Positions 14,155-25,596 of a stretch of DNA of 64,000 nt are shown in pieces (the first letter of the stretch is position 1; each line of letters opens with the position of its first letter). A program made the translations under genes and the position numbers. Source of the stretch: Neolentinus lepideus HHB14362 ss-1 (Eukaryota > Basidiomycota > Agaricomycetes > Gloeophyllales > Gloeophyllaceae); assembly GCA_001632425.1 (NCBI GenBank), contig KV425580.1, positions 292,713 through 356,712 on the forward strand, written 5' to 3'. The notes beneath the pieces were generated by a model. The model did not search any database and was not told the origin of the DNA. It was given only the letters and a program-made list of their open reading frames with translations.

Positions 14155-14359
14155 TCACTCCTAGCATTACATATAATTTCCTTGTTCCATTCCATTGCAT
14201 AGCGTTTGACAGCAGAGAGCGTGCGAGAAAGTGGGTACTGGCAACTACGCATTGTCCTTCAATCGTCTCCTTCACCGTCATCAAACCCGAACATCCCTTC
14301 ACCGCCTTCTGGGAGTCTATCGATGATGTACCTAGACCAAGTCAGCCATACGAGTCAGT

Positions 14360-16135
14360 TCATGGAGAGCTAATCACCGCGTACTCTATCTCCTCCTTGA
14401 GATCCGAGCAATACCTGTCTAGCGGCAAGTCGCTCTTATCATGCCCTATATACCACGTAGCCTTCATCAGAAAAGCTCACTATACCCAACCACGTTCGGC
14501 GCACTCACCGAACGGATTCTCAATCTCATCCGCGATCCCCTCGATTCCCATAAATGTGAACGCGACGACGGTGACAATGGGTATCATACTCCACCCGAGC
14601 TCTTTTATCAGCGTGAAGGGGAGCGCGAAGAGGTACAGAGTGACGGCTTGTTTGAGGTGGATGCGGTCTGAAGGAAGTGCGAGGTGATTAGAGTATTAGC
14701 AGTAAGGCAGTGGGGCTCACATGATACCGGAATGGGCGTGTTGGCAATCCGCTCCATAGAGGTCATTTGGTCAACCATGCTTTGAACACTGCAGGGAACG
14801 TCAGATTAAATTTAGCGCATCTTCCTAAGGAAAACAGTTGCATACAGGGTATTTAATGCATTTGTCCCTGTATTGCATCATCATTAAATTATCCCAAGAA
14901 ACGATACATCGCGAGGACGCACCAGCAGGCCCAACCGTCTCCAAGTACCCATCCCTCTTGAATTTGAACAGCGCACGTGTAATCTCGTGGGCGATGACAA
15001 GAGGCAGAGGAGCCGACGTCTCGCGAAAATCAAGCGCATGGTGCGACTGGCCCAGAAGAGGCGTCTTCGAGTTCGCAGCTACCTTCTGCTTGCTGCGCTT
15101 CGGCCGCACGCGCTTTGTAGCGTCTCGCGGAGTCCCCGCTCTGGAAATTGCAATGGAATTAGGAGAGGTAGGCGACGAGATGTTCAGCGAGTTCTCCAGA
15201 GAAGCGTAGGACCCATTATCCGCTTGAGTTAACCCCACTTCGTCGTACCGCATGATAGATGCGGGCAATAGACCCGCGTAGTCGTCCCAGTGCACACCAT
15301 CCTCGTCGCGCACATAGTGCTTCACTGCGTAGGCGAAGGACAGGCATAGTCTGAGGACTTCAGCTTTCTTCCGGCGGAGCTGCGAGGCGGTGAGGGCCGG
15401 CTGCGGAGTTTTGCGGGTGGAGGCGGAGGGGGAGTCGTCCAGAGGCGGGACAGAAACGTTAACCCAGATGAGACGGGCTAGGTTGCGGATCTAGATAAGG
15501 AGTGTATGGGCCAGAGTGAAAGGAGTTAGAAATATCAGGGAAGAGAGAGGACAAGCGTACATGACTTGTCATGGACGCGAAATCTTTGCGCCCTTCGTAG
15601 AATCGATCATAAGATGTACTGTTGCGGTGTGAAGCTACCGGTGCAATCGATATTCATGCAATATCACTCACCCGTTCCTGTGGAAGTCGACGTTGCTCGT
15701 TAGCATCCTGGACCTGGCGTAACTGTGTCTCACCTGAACACCAAAATCAGACCAACCTAGACGATTTTAGTCTAAAATCATAGTATATGCACAATATGCA
15801 ATGACGTACCACTACCGCCACCACTGGGATGACCGAATTCGTCAAAGTCACATTATATCCAGACTTCCACAGGTACGCGATGAGGGTCGCGAATATTGTA
15901 ACAGTAAGAACAGGACCAAAGATCCTCGAGATAATCTAGCCCAATGTCAGAGCTCTCTTCTCAGAACATGAATAGGGGAACGCACGCTTCCTTCAACCCG
16001 AAACACATCAGGAAGCCATGAATACTAACAGGAGTATGTCAGTCAGGAGGTCCTCGTACATCAGCCTTATCAATGCACCTTTCTCAAATGTTTTCGTCTT
16101 ATCCTGGGAGGCTACAAAACTTCAGCAATGACCAT
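14360..16135 (-). CDS. Bestrophin/UPF0187-family anion channel-like membrane protein
   Basis: Multi-pass membrane protein of the bestrophin-like (UPF0187) family, known elsewhere as chloride or anion channels. Readable exons give SWLPDVFRVEGSIISRIFGP, a hydrophobic segment, VVGLILVFRNGTSYDRFYEG, IRNLARLIWVNVSVPPL, a cytoplasmic insertion rich in Ser, Lys and Arg, LPLVIAHEITRALFKFK, LYLFALPFTLIKELGW, AFTFMGIEGIADEIENPF and DLPLDRYCSDLKEEIE, ending at TGA 14360-14362. The conserved FRNGTSYDR segment requires a 6-nt microexon at 15672-15677. The first exon is unclear: the ATG at 16135 followed by an immediate intron is possible, but one splice junction near 16045-16060 could not be resolved. Confidence 0.85.
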
Positions 16136-18214
16136 GCGAGCTCCTAGTTGCGATAAAGCACCTTAGGGATCACGAGCGTGACGGAGCTTTTGACAGTAGT
16201 AGAAGCAACCATTTCGCAGTTTTCTTCGCTAGGATTCAACTCGGATTCTCAATCAAACATGGAGAGTCGTCACAAAGTCGTTATAATGGATAGAATGGAG
16301 ATCATAAGGAATAGTCGAGTCGGACATGAAGGTGTAGCGAGTGACATGTATCTCAATGTTCTCACGGTTGGGCCTATGGAAAATGCAGAACCGTGCAGAA
16401 TCGTGCGGAATGCAGATGAGCCGTTCGGTAGCGAAATTAGTCACCGTGTGACATGTCACATTGAGCCCAAAGATTGACACCCTAACGTTCGATGGTTAGC
16501 TCGTTTGCTCTGATTCCACTTTGAAACATTTAATCATATTGTATACTACCGTATGAAAATGCATCAGTGTACTAATCTTTACCAACTATGGGTCTCACTA
16601 ATACCTGCAACATGATGTGTCACATCACGACGTCACGAAATCAATATAAAATCAGGTGCCTAAACGTTCTCAGGCTTTCGTCACAGATTCTGCAGTGTTC
16701 TGAAGTGTTTGACACAGGTTCTGAAGTGATAGCCCCTGGCCGCTGGTTCTGCACAGACCTGTGTGGAAGATGATTATCAGGGTGCGAGACGTTTGAGGCG
16801 GTTGAGAAAAACTATGCAAATGTTAATCTATATTAATGGAATCATGGTTACATATAATGAACCGCGGACATCGGCTATGTACTCAATTTCGGTTTCACCA
16901 GCCCGTTCTGCACAGCCAGCTTGTAGAATGAACCACATACATTGGCTATGTACTCAATTTATGTTTCACCAGCCAATTCTGTAAATGGTTCTGCACGGTT
17001 CTGACAGCTTGTAGTTACATAGTGATAGAGTAAACAACAGATGTTACACTGCATGCCGGTGCTATGGACTTAAAGATGGCTGCTTGGTATATGATTACAT
17101 ATAGTGCTAATGGTCGAAGGACTTAGTGTTCCAAAAACACCGTTTGAAAATGAATTTTCGATGTACTCAATTTCGGTTTCAGCTACCGGGGTTCTGCACG
17201 GTTCGCCACGATTCTGCATTTTCCCGCCACCCCTCACGGTTCGAATATTGAAATGTTCACAGGCTCGGAGATAAATAGGTCGCGACTTGAATAACAAAGG
17301 TTTCGTGATACCTTACTATACGTACTACCAAGAGTGACTATGCTCGTTTTACATCGAGCTTTCAGCGCCGTTCAAGGCTTCAAGCTTCCAGCGGGCCGCC
17401 TTCAGGACTCGTGACGAGTACTATTATGCATCATGGTTGTGCAGCACTGTGTTTTAGTCCGCAAATATTGTGAGTGTGCCGTTATACCCGTCTGCATCTG
17501 AAATTGAATACCAGCCGTATACCCTACTTGAAATATGATACCAAAAGGCAGCACTTTCTCTGTTCATTCAAGAAAACATATCCCCCAAAGAGAAGACAGC
17601 TGAAAGGTCTATATAAATCAGGTCAAATTGCAAAAAATCGAAGTAGATTCGTAGTCTCTTGAGGGACCTGGCCTTAGAGCTCGAGGCATGTCATGCTTGC
17701 AGCGGCCCCGCATTAGGACCAACAGAGTTGCACAATATCTGGCCCTTGTCAAATATTCTTAGGAGGCATAGCGCGTAGGCTTCGTGAACAGACCGGATGG
17801 AGTTGAGAAGCCGGGCACTTGGCTTGCTCGATCTGAAGCCATGCGGTACTAGTCACCATAACACAGCTGTCTAATAGTTTACAAAGACAGGTACTATCCT
17901 GATAGCTCACAATCACTGATAATCCATTCAGTTTTGAATGGGCTTGCCGGTCCATGGTCCACATTTTACTATCTGGCTTCTTGCTCGCATCCCGTACTGG
18001 ATGTAGGGCATGAATTTATTTGCCTGTGGCTGTGGTCTAAATCGCGGAGTTCGCAACAGGGGCCGTATTCTTCTATCTACTACGCTAGACATGAAGCGTC
18101 CAGCATAGCGCGTTCGCTCTGAGGACGGTAAGTTTGATTAGGAAAAAAGGTCTTGAAATAGGCGATTCTATGAAAACACTCGGACTTATTCCTATCCATA
18201 GTGCCTCCGCCCTG
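16136..18214. other. Gene-poor spacer with diverged short direct repeats
   Basis: About 2.1 kb with no supportable gene. It holds a duplicated block (16858-16986, listed separately), a related piece near 17159-17215 and many variants of GGTTCTGCACGG. Nothing else was recognised. Confidence 0.55.
16858..16986. repeat. Two diverged direct repeats of about 60 bp
   Basis: Unit 1 (16858-16916) and unit 2 (16928-16986) both run from TGAACC through GGCTATGTACTCAATTT to CACCAGCC and TTCTG. The common GGCTATGTACTCAATTT core recurs after 70 bp. A third partial match, ATGTACTCAATTTCGGTTTC, starts near 17160. Confidence 0.7.
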
Positions 18215-20360
18215 CTACTTAGCAGCTGCCTTCAGCTGCACCTTCACCAGCAGCGGCTGATCCAAGAACGTGGCGCGCACCACACGTACTCTGCCCAGGA
18301 ACGCGTCCTGGTCGTAGTTCTCAGGGAAAGCCATATCGAAAGACATAATCAAGCGAGCAACGGCCATTCGCATCACGTGCATAGCGAACATTTTGCCAGA
18401 GCATGCGTACCGACCTGCAATAACCACGTAGATAATCAGGACCTTGTGCATATGCAACCGGAAAGCGAGAACATACCCGTTGAAAAGGGCGTGAAGGCCT
18501 GCCTATTGAGTGGCGCGTCCGTGCCAAGGCCGCCCGGCAACCACCTCTCTGGATGGAAAGCCTACAAGGCCGAAACATTCCTTAACTCAAAGACCATGAA
18601 CCGCTAGAGTATCACCCACATCTGCGTCCGGTCCAAAATTCTCCTCACTAAGCTGCTGAGAATGACTATCCACAGCGACGATCGTCCCGCCAGGTACGGC
18701 GACTCCGTCAATGACGGCGCCGCTCACTGGCACCTCCCGTTGGAGAAAGAAGGGAGTGGTCAGTCGCAAGCCCTCGTCGATGACCGCAGTCAAGTATGGG
18801 AGCGTCGTCAGCTTATTCTTTGTCAACTGTTCTTGGTCAGGGAAAGCCTGATCGAGGTCGGATTGGAGTTTCGCGTAGCATTTCGGGTGGCGCAGGAGGA
18901 AATAGATGATGAAGATCATAGCGATCGCTATGGGATCGGAGCCTGGCATGGCAGATTCGATTTCACTGCAGTCTGTCTGGGATAAGAATTACGACTTACC
19001 TGCCACTATAGCGATTGCAGCATCAATCTCGAGGTCCCGAGCAGGGATGGCCCTTCCGTTGCCAGGTTCTTCAGATATCTGAGAAAGGCACACGATATCA
19101 TCAGCGTTCTCAGAGACATGGAACATTCGCTTGGTGCGTACCAGGTAGGAAGACAGATCCCGAAATCCCATTCCAACTTTTTCGTTACTAGCAGCGGCGA
19201 TCCGCCGCCGCATCATCCTTGCAGCGAGGTGACGGAGCTCGTGAATATGCTTGCTCGCGGGTAAATGCCAGGCGATGTCCATGAGCCAGGGAGCTTGCCC
19301 AAAGCTATGGCTGTATCAACACTGGGTGTCAAACATATCCCTAAGGGTACTCACATCTCGGCTGCAGCGGTGGCCATCCGCCCGCCCTCAATGAGGCGGT
19401 CGGGATCTCCGTTCTTCATCAGTTCCTGATTACGGATTCAAATAAGGAGCGGCACTCGGATAGAGAAAAGAAGACACGTACAAGTTCGTTGTATCCGCCA
19501 AACACCATGTCACCCTTCCGAGGTGCACGAAATCGTCAGTAAGCGAGTTCGTTAGGAGCATAACGATGGCTCACCATGAGATCGTAGGACCAGTGATCTA
19601 GGCATTCTGTGAAGTCGACTACTCCATCTTTGTCCTGTCTTCTTTGGATATAGGAGACAAGTTCATGCGTGCGTTTCTCTATTACTCCATAGAATTGCGA
19701 GAGGCTGCATATGATGTCAGTACACCAACGCGGGCACTAGTCTAATGGAACGATCCTACCCATTTCCAGTGAGTGCTTGAGCCCAGATACGTTTGCGGTT
19801 TGAATGGGCTTCCTTGGGTACTTTGAAGAACAGCGCTACGGCGTCGATGTGGCCGGGCATAGTGTAGGTGGGACCTTTGCTCAGTGCATTGGCTCCCGTA
19901 TAGATCACATGCCCTGCATGGGGCGAACTTATCGAGAGATGATTAGGGCCTGACCATCGCATATCAGAGAGTTGTCTACGTGATAGTAAGACGCGAGAGG
20001 CACGGGTTACCAATTCGCACGAATTTTCCGTATCGCCTATGCAGGTCAGCAAGTACATGGTGTCGGCGTCCTTTGGCAGATACTACGGCAAGATAGATAC
20101 TACTGGCAGACCAGAACTTGGGACCTGAGAAGGAGGAAAGTGGATGCAGCGGTGACAGGCGGTAAGTCACTACCGTGGTGGCTAGCGAGCACGTGTAGAC
20201 GGTGAAAAGTAGGGTGGAGAGCTTTAGAGCGTCTTGGAAATCACGGTAAACCAGAGCACAGTACGTCGTAAGAAATGCGGCGATGACAATACAAGCCGCG
20301 CGGTCGCCACGTATTGGGTTTCTATTCAGAATAATCCATGATACCTTGTCGCAAACAAGT
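18215..20360 (-). CDS. Cytochrome P450 monooxygenase
   Basis: Membrane-anchored haem monooxygenase of a typical basidiomycete class. The N-terminal part has two hydrophobic stretches and then VTYRLSPLHPLSSFSGPKFW and HHVLADLHRRYGKFVRIGPN. Central exons include SLSQFYGVIEKRTHELVSYI, FGQAPWLMDIAWHLPAS and the I-helix segment AIVAGSDPIAI. The K-helix ExxR appears in TAVIDEGLRLTTPF, the PERW motif in AFHPERWLPGG, and the haem-ligand loop as FSTGRYACSGK, matching FxxGxxxCxG. The stop is at 18215-18217. The I-helix has Pro where AGxDT normally has Thr. The first exon is not resolved: an in-frame stop lies just upstream of the hydrophobic start, so a short initial exon probably lies further 5'. Likely partners are the neighbouring MFS transporter and hydrolases. 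Confidence 0.93.
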
Positions 20361-22249
20361 ATTAGCAGGTGAGAACTAGATCATGATATCGATACGCCTA
20401 CAATACCAGTGACGACAGAAAAACCACACAGTCGAGACTCTTCTTGTGAGATCACTATCATGGGAAGCAAGGCAGAACAGTATTCGCGATATTCGAGATT
20501 GTGTTTGCGTTGGAGGATCGCATCGAGAACCAGGTTGTTAAAAGAAATGAAGTGGTGTATCGTTTTCGATATGCGGAGGAGGACCTCGTTAGAGTTCAGG
20601 TAAGGTAAAACAAATTCATCATGCCCTAACAAAGGTGCCATTCAGCGGACAATAACTGGCCAATGTGAGTTATCCGTTCCTCACCTAGCACAAGAGGTGC
20701 ATAGTTCCATGGAATATGCTCAGTATAGGGTTGCGGTAACTCGTTCTTCGACCATCAGCGAATAATTCCACTCTAGAAACTGGTCCAATCACTGCTGCCC
20801 ATGGCTGGAGCCAACTGCGTTCAAGGGCAGTCATTGGTTCGCACCGTAGAAAAAGACGGTGTCCAAAGAGCATCAATAGTTTGAACTAGAACAAACTCTG
20901 GTCTGATATTTAGTTTCTACGGAGCTTTGCGTCGTGGCAATGGATAACGGAAGCTCGAAGTCTCATTGGCGGAGCCGATCTAATTATAGTCTTAGGTCTA
21001 CACCGGATACGGCTACCTTCCTCAGGCTTCCTGTACGCACCGAATCGGCACGTTTCGAAGATGCACAAAACAGTATCAAACCATGCGATCGTGGACCATT
21101 AACCCCAAAAGCTATCAGCCAAAATTGAGGAGGGCTATTGTGATCGTGAAGTTCAGGACAAAACCAAACCATGTGAATTCCACATAAGATGCTGCGATCG
21201 CTGACCGTTACCGTTGCGATCGTAGACTAGTGAGAACTAACGTTGCGATCAAGACATCCAGCAAGTACTGGCAGGAATTTCTTTCGGTCCTCTCGAAGTC
21301 AGTACAGTTTCTACTTATACCTAATAGTACTTAAATGTGAGTCATCTCAGGTTGATACTTGTCAGAATTACACTTAGCAACATGGTGATTCAAGCTGCCC
21401 CCCTCTTTGCGTTACTGGTACTTAGTAGTAGATCGTCAGTATTATCTAGAAACCATTCAGTGGCAACATAGCAGTACAAAACTTTTTGTAGCAATAAATG
21501 CTAAATAACTTGCAATCTGCTACGGCGATGATAGCAACGGATACACAGAAGTCATGAATGACTGAATCGCAAGCTTGTCGGAACTCACTTCCGATAGTAC
21601 GTTTCAAGGGAAATACCCTAGGCTCGTGACCACCCTCTCGTAGCCTGATTTCTAGCGAGAATTTGCCCTCATTCTGCTACGAGAGAGTGGTAACGAGCCT
21701 AGAGATACCCCATTCTTGCAAATGTGCCGATAGCAATTCAGTACGCAATCACATGTACTCCTGCTTTCTTCCCCCCGTTGGATAATTTTGGTGAACTCCC
21801 CCAGTAGGACCCGCACATTGCACAATCACGTGATTCACGTGCTTGCGCGTGACCTGCTTGATAGTACACGGGAGAAACCCTGATTCGCCCTCCTTTTCTC
21901 TCTGCTCACGTTGACTAGTGTCTGTCTTCGCCATCATTCCATTTCTTTCCTGACTATTCATCTCCTAGTTCCATGTCACTGCATGACCATTACAGTACTA
22001 CGGGTGCTTTACGAGCCATCTTATTTGCTTGGCTGGACCCACACGTGCAATAGGTACATGGCTGCAATGCCTTGTCTAGAATAGACAATAAACTGGAATG
22101 AAAAGAGACAGAGATACTGGCGAAGAGTTCCTGGCACGTCTTATCTGGCTCGTCGCCGATTTTCCTCCACACGACAGCCAGGAACTTCCACGGATAGTTC
22201 ACAAATACAATGACCACAGAGGGTAGTGCTGTATTGTACACCATTTAAT
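20361..22249. other. Intergenic spacer
   Basis: About 1.9 kb between the P450 and MFS genes. It contains four short degenerate copies of a GCGATCGT-type sequence (21085-21250) and a strong foldback at 21618-21702. The missing first exon of the P450 is probably near 20400-20640. No other gene is supportable. Confidence 0.5.
21618..21702. repeat. Foldback with 27-bp arms
   Basis: The arm at 21618-21644 (starting CTAGGCTCGTGACCACC) is the reverse complement of the arm at 21676-21702 with two mismatches; the loop is 31 bp. It could be a small foldback element or a strong RNA hairpin. No T-run suggests a Pol III terminator. Confidence 0.85.
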
Positions 22250-24425
22250 TCATGCATCCGCCTTCGTCTCGGTCTCCACATTTGTGGCCCCACTCTGAGA
22301 TTGTAGTGCCCATTGCTCGTCCATCTTCGTCTGCATCGACACCTCTTTCATGAACAGACTACAAACCAGCCCGAGACCCGATATAGCCGTGAACGTGATC
22401 CAAATTAACCGCGTGCTCTCCGCGAACGCGTGGATGACCTCGTTGCGCAATGGCACCCCCAAATTTCGAATTAAGGGTATAGCTGAGTACGCTAGCTGCG
22501 CTCCTGCTGGAAATTTCGCGGTGAAGTCTACAGGCAACCGACGGCGCAACTCATTCTGGAGTATTGTGCCGCCCACCATGATACCAAATACCTGTTACGG
22601 TGATCAGTCACACTCTTGAGTACGCATGCATATTAACTCACAGTGGACAAACATTTCGTGAACATATAAAATGCAAGCGCACCAGTGTTGTTCGAATACG
22701 GCAGCGGTGCAAGGATAGGAAACAGCGTCCCCGTCCATACAATTCCCGCACCTGCGCCCGCGACGATCTGGTATCCTACAAATTGCCCGATGGTACTGTT
22801 CTCATTTAGAAGTGTGAGCAGGCCACAACCGATGGTCATGAGGACCCAGCCAGTCCAGTTCGCCGGTCGGTATTTCTTGGATATCTGTACGAGCGCGCCA
22901 CAGAGTATACCGAACGGAGCGACAGTGAAACACAATCCAAAGACGTCGACGCCGGACCGGATGGGGGAAGCGACCTTGACGGCCTGGAAGTAGACTGGCA
23001 TGTAGTCTATATGACATGAGAATACAGTTTGATGAGAACAAAAGAAAGAAGATGTGGTACGGTGTACGCACAGATAATTCCATTTATTGGGATTCCGTGG
23101 ATGAAGGTACACAAGTATCTTAGGACGGTTAGAGCGTTATTGAATAAAAACTCCGTTTAACTCACCCGCTCATCGAGGTTCGGTTCATGACGATCGACCA
23201 TGGGATCTGGTGAATATGACTTAGTAATATGGATTGATTTCAGCGTACCGTCTTACTGTGGGCTTAGTGCAGAAGTAGGCTTCGTAGACGAAGAACACAA
23301 AGAAACCCGCCAGGCCTACGCATAATGCAACAAGAACCTGATAAGAGCTCCAGGCATACGTAACACCTCCCCACGTAAACGCCATCACTATCGCAGTCAC
23401 GCTTCCAATGAGAACGATATTTCCGCTAACACGACATGAGCCCAGCTGTCGCATGTAGCCGTAGTAGGGACTCACATCCAGTCTATACTTCTCAGCTTAG
23501 CAACGACACTCTCTTTCGGAGTCTTGACGTTGTAAAAGATGCACTGAAGAATTACTGCAACTGCGCAGATGGGCAGGTTCAGAAAGAACAACCACCGCCA
23601 GTGGCCGGTACTCGCAAGAGCGCCTCCGACCGGGGGACCTATAGCGCTAAATGCCGGTTGACGTGAGCTGAATGATATATCAAATAAGGCTTAGTACATA
23701 CGATGCTAGTGCCCACACCCTGTGGGCGGCAAACGCAGCTTACTTGTAGAACTTTGAGTAATGGAGTTGAATATACATACGACGCTGAAATGCTCAAGAA
23801 TATGCCTCTCTGCTTTAACGGAACCATATCCGAGAAAATGATCTCCGTCATTGTCAATATTCCTCCGCCGCCCATGCCCTGAAACGCTGCAGCAGTTTCG
23901 TCAGCATCCTCGACATCGTGATATATCCAGATTCGGAGGAGGCCGAACGGTACCTCTGCCAACGATTAACATAGGCATGTTCACTGCCGCCCCGCAAATT
24001 GCACACCCAGCCGCGAAGAGGCAGATGACAGAGATCAGCACATGCTTCCGACCAAACGCCAACGCCAGAGCCCCGCAAAGGGGGAGGATTGCCGTAGATC
24101 CCAGGGAGGGGACGGTTCCAGCCCAGATGAAGTCTCCTCCCTTCAAGTGCTGCGCGATAGTGGGTAATGTGGTTGACAGCGCCGTCTGATCCCAATTTAA
24201 CAAGTCAATCGAGGAGCGTGGCAAAGGTACATACGATTTCCAATGCGGACAAAAAGTCGCATGTCCAATTCCCGATCAGCACCATCCAGAAAGCGATTCC
24301 TCTACGACGAGTAACACCTTGCTCTACCACCGCTGTTGAGCTGGCATATGTTATATGGTCTGTGAGCTCAGAGTGAAGAGAATCCCCTACGCAGTGTCTG
24401 TCACGTCATCTGACTTTCCGCTCAT
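22250..24425 (-). CDS. Major facilitator superfamily transporter (drug:H+ antiporter-like)
   Basis: Polytopic membrane transporter of the fungal multidrug/siderophore-like group with 12-14 helices. Exons read GIAFWMVLIGNWTCDFLSAL, DQTALSTTLPTIAQHLKGGD, CGALALAFGRKHVLISVICL, AFQGMGGGGILTMTEIIFSD, AIGPPVGGALASTGHWRWLF, FFLNLPICAVAVILQ, MPVYFQAVKVASPIRSG, GWVLMTIGCGLLTL, GYQIVAGAGAGIVW and MVGGTILQNELRRRL, with a Glu/Thr-rich tail to the stop at 22250. The motif GPPVGGAL and the LN of FFLNLP are typical of the family. The start is uncertain: the ATG at 24425 (MSGKSDDVTDTA) needs an unusually short intron or a different first exon. Adjacent to the P450, it may export the cluster product. Confidence 0.9.
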
Positions 24426-25596
24426 CTCTGCAGGTGGTTGCAAGTGCACCTGGAAGGGCGAAGGGTCGAAGGATCTCTTATGGGTAGGGATATTAAAACG
24501 AGCGGCTCAGGAGAGTCTCCTTGCACTTACAACTTGTAATCCGTCGTTCACCTGGAGAAACCACACTTAAGCTCTGACTCGTTTAAAGCTGCCTTATTCA
24601 GTTATCAGTGCGCAGGGGATTGCCTTCGTAGAAACATAGCGTCTGGCTGGCTTGAACATGGCGATGATGTGCGGGTATGAGCAATGCCAGTTCCTCGGAT
24701 CTGACCTCTCCGCGAACGGTACCGAGGAACCATAGTCACATCGCGTATGGAGTTTCAGCAAGGGCACCAATTCCAAGTCGTCCTACGTGGCGCATCGAAG
24801 GAAGAGCTTATCTGAGCTTAAGTCAAGATGACACTTGATCTTATAGTTTGGGACAAAGCTCAAGAAGCCCTCGGACTTCAGCCACTGGCCCACAATCAAC
24901 ACGTCACCACCGGATGTCCATGTTAATTCATAGGGGATTCCGACCGGAGGATCAAAAACGCCCTGCAGTATTAGAACACCGAGTCGTGGCAGTACTCTTC
25001 ATTGCGGGAAGCATGCGGCACATCGATTGGCGCGTTTGTTACGCGGGAAAGCCTCAAAGGGACAAAGCGAACTTGAGCTGCAGGTTCGAAACTCCACTTA
25101 GATGTAACGGGTAAGATTGTTGCTAGACCGCTCCCAGCACCTAATAGACCATAACGAGACTAAGAGAGACCCACAACGGACTGAGAGAGTAATAAAGACG
25201 TCGATTACTGGCGTTGGCAAGACCAAGAGCTACTAACTACCGCGACGCGACGAACTAGACTACGTTACGTAAGCATGGGAATCGAACCATTTGAATGTAG
25301 AACAGGGTTCTCAGTGCACATCTAAATTGTCTCTTAGTTATTATGCGAGCCTGAGGCATGTGTCTATCTTGAAGGAGATGTACAACGAACAGCCCGATAC
25401 CATCTTGAATTCCCTAGGACGACTGATCTAGTACTCCATTCCATACCACTTAAAAATCCCCATTATGGTCATCTATTGTAAGATTGCCAGATGTCACCTC
25501 TCGGAAACCTATGGCCTTGCTGTCGGAAGCGCATATCAAGCCCCTGTGTATCTTCAACTCAGGTGCCAGTCGGGGTCGCACATCACACTGTCTTCA
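24426..25596. other. Intergenic spacer
   Basis: About 1.2 kb with only short reading frames lacking family features. A possible alternative last exon of the downstream minus-strand hydrolase lies at about 25480-25540. Nothing else recognised. Confidence 0.45.

Noticed and set aside
20381..20641. An 86-codon minus-strand frame upstream of the P450, considered as its first exon.
   Set aside because: It lacks a membrane anchor or P450-like start, and no convincing donor joins it to the next exon; left open.
25270..25330. A possible tRNA on the minus strand, with GGTTCGATTCCC resembling a B box.
   Set aside because: The T stem does not pair, no acceptor stem can be formed and no D arm is present.
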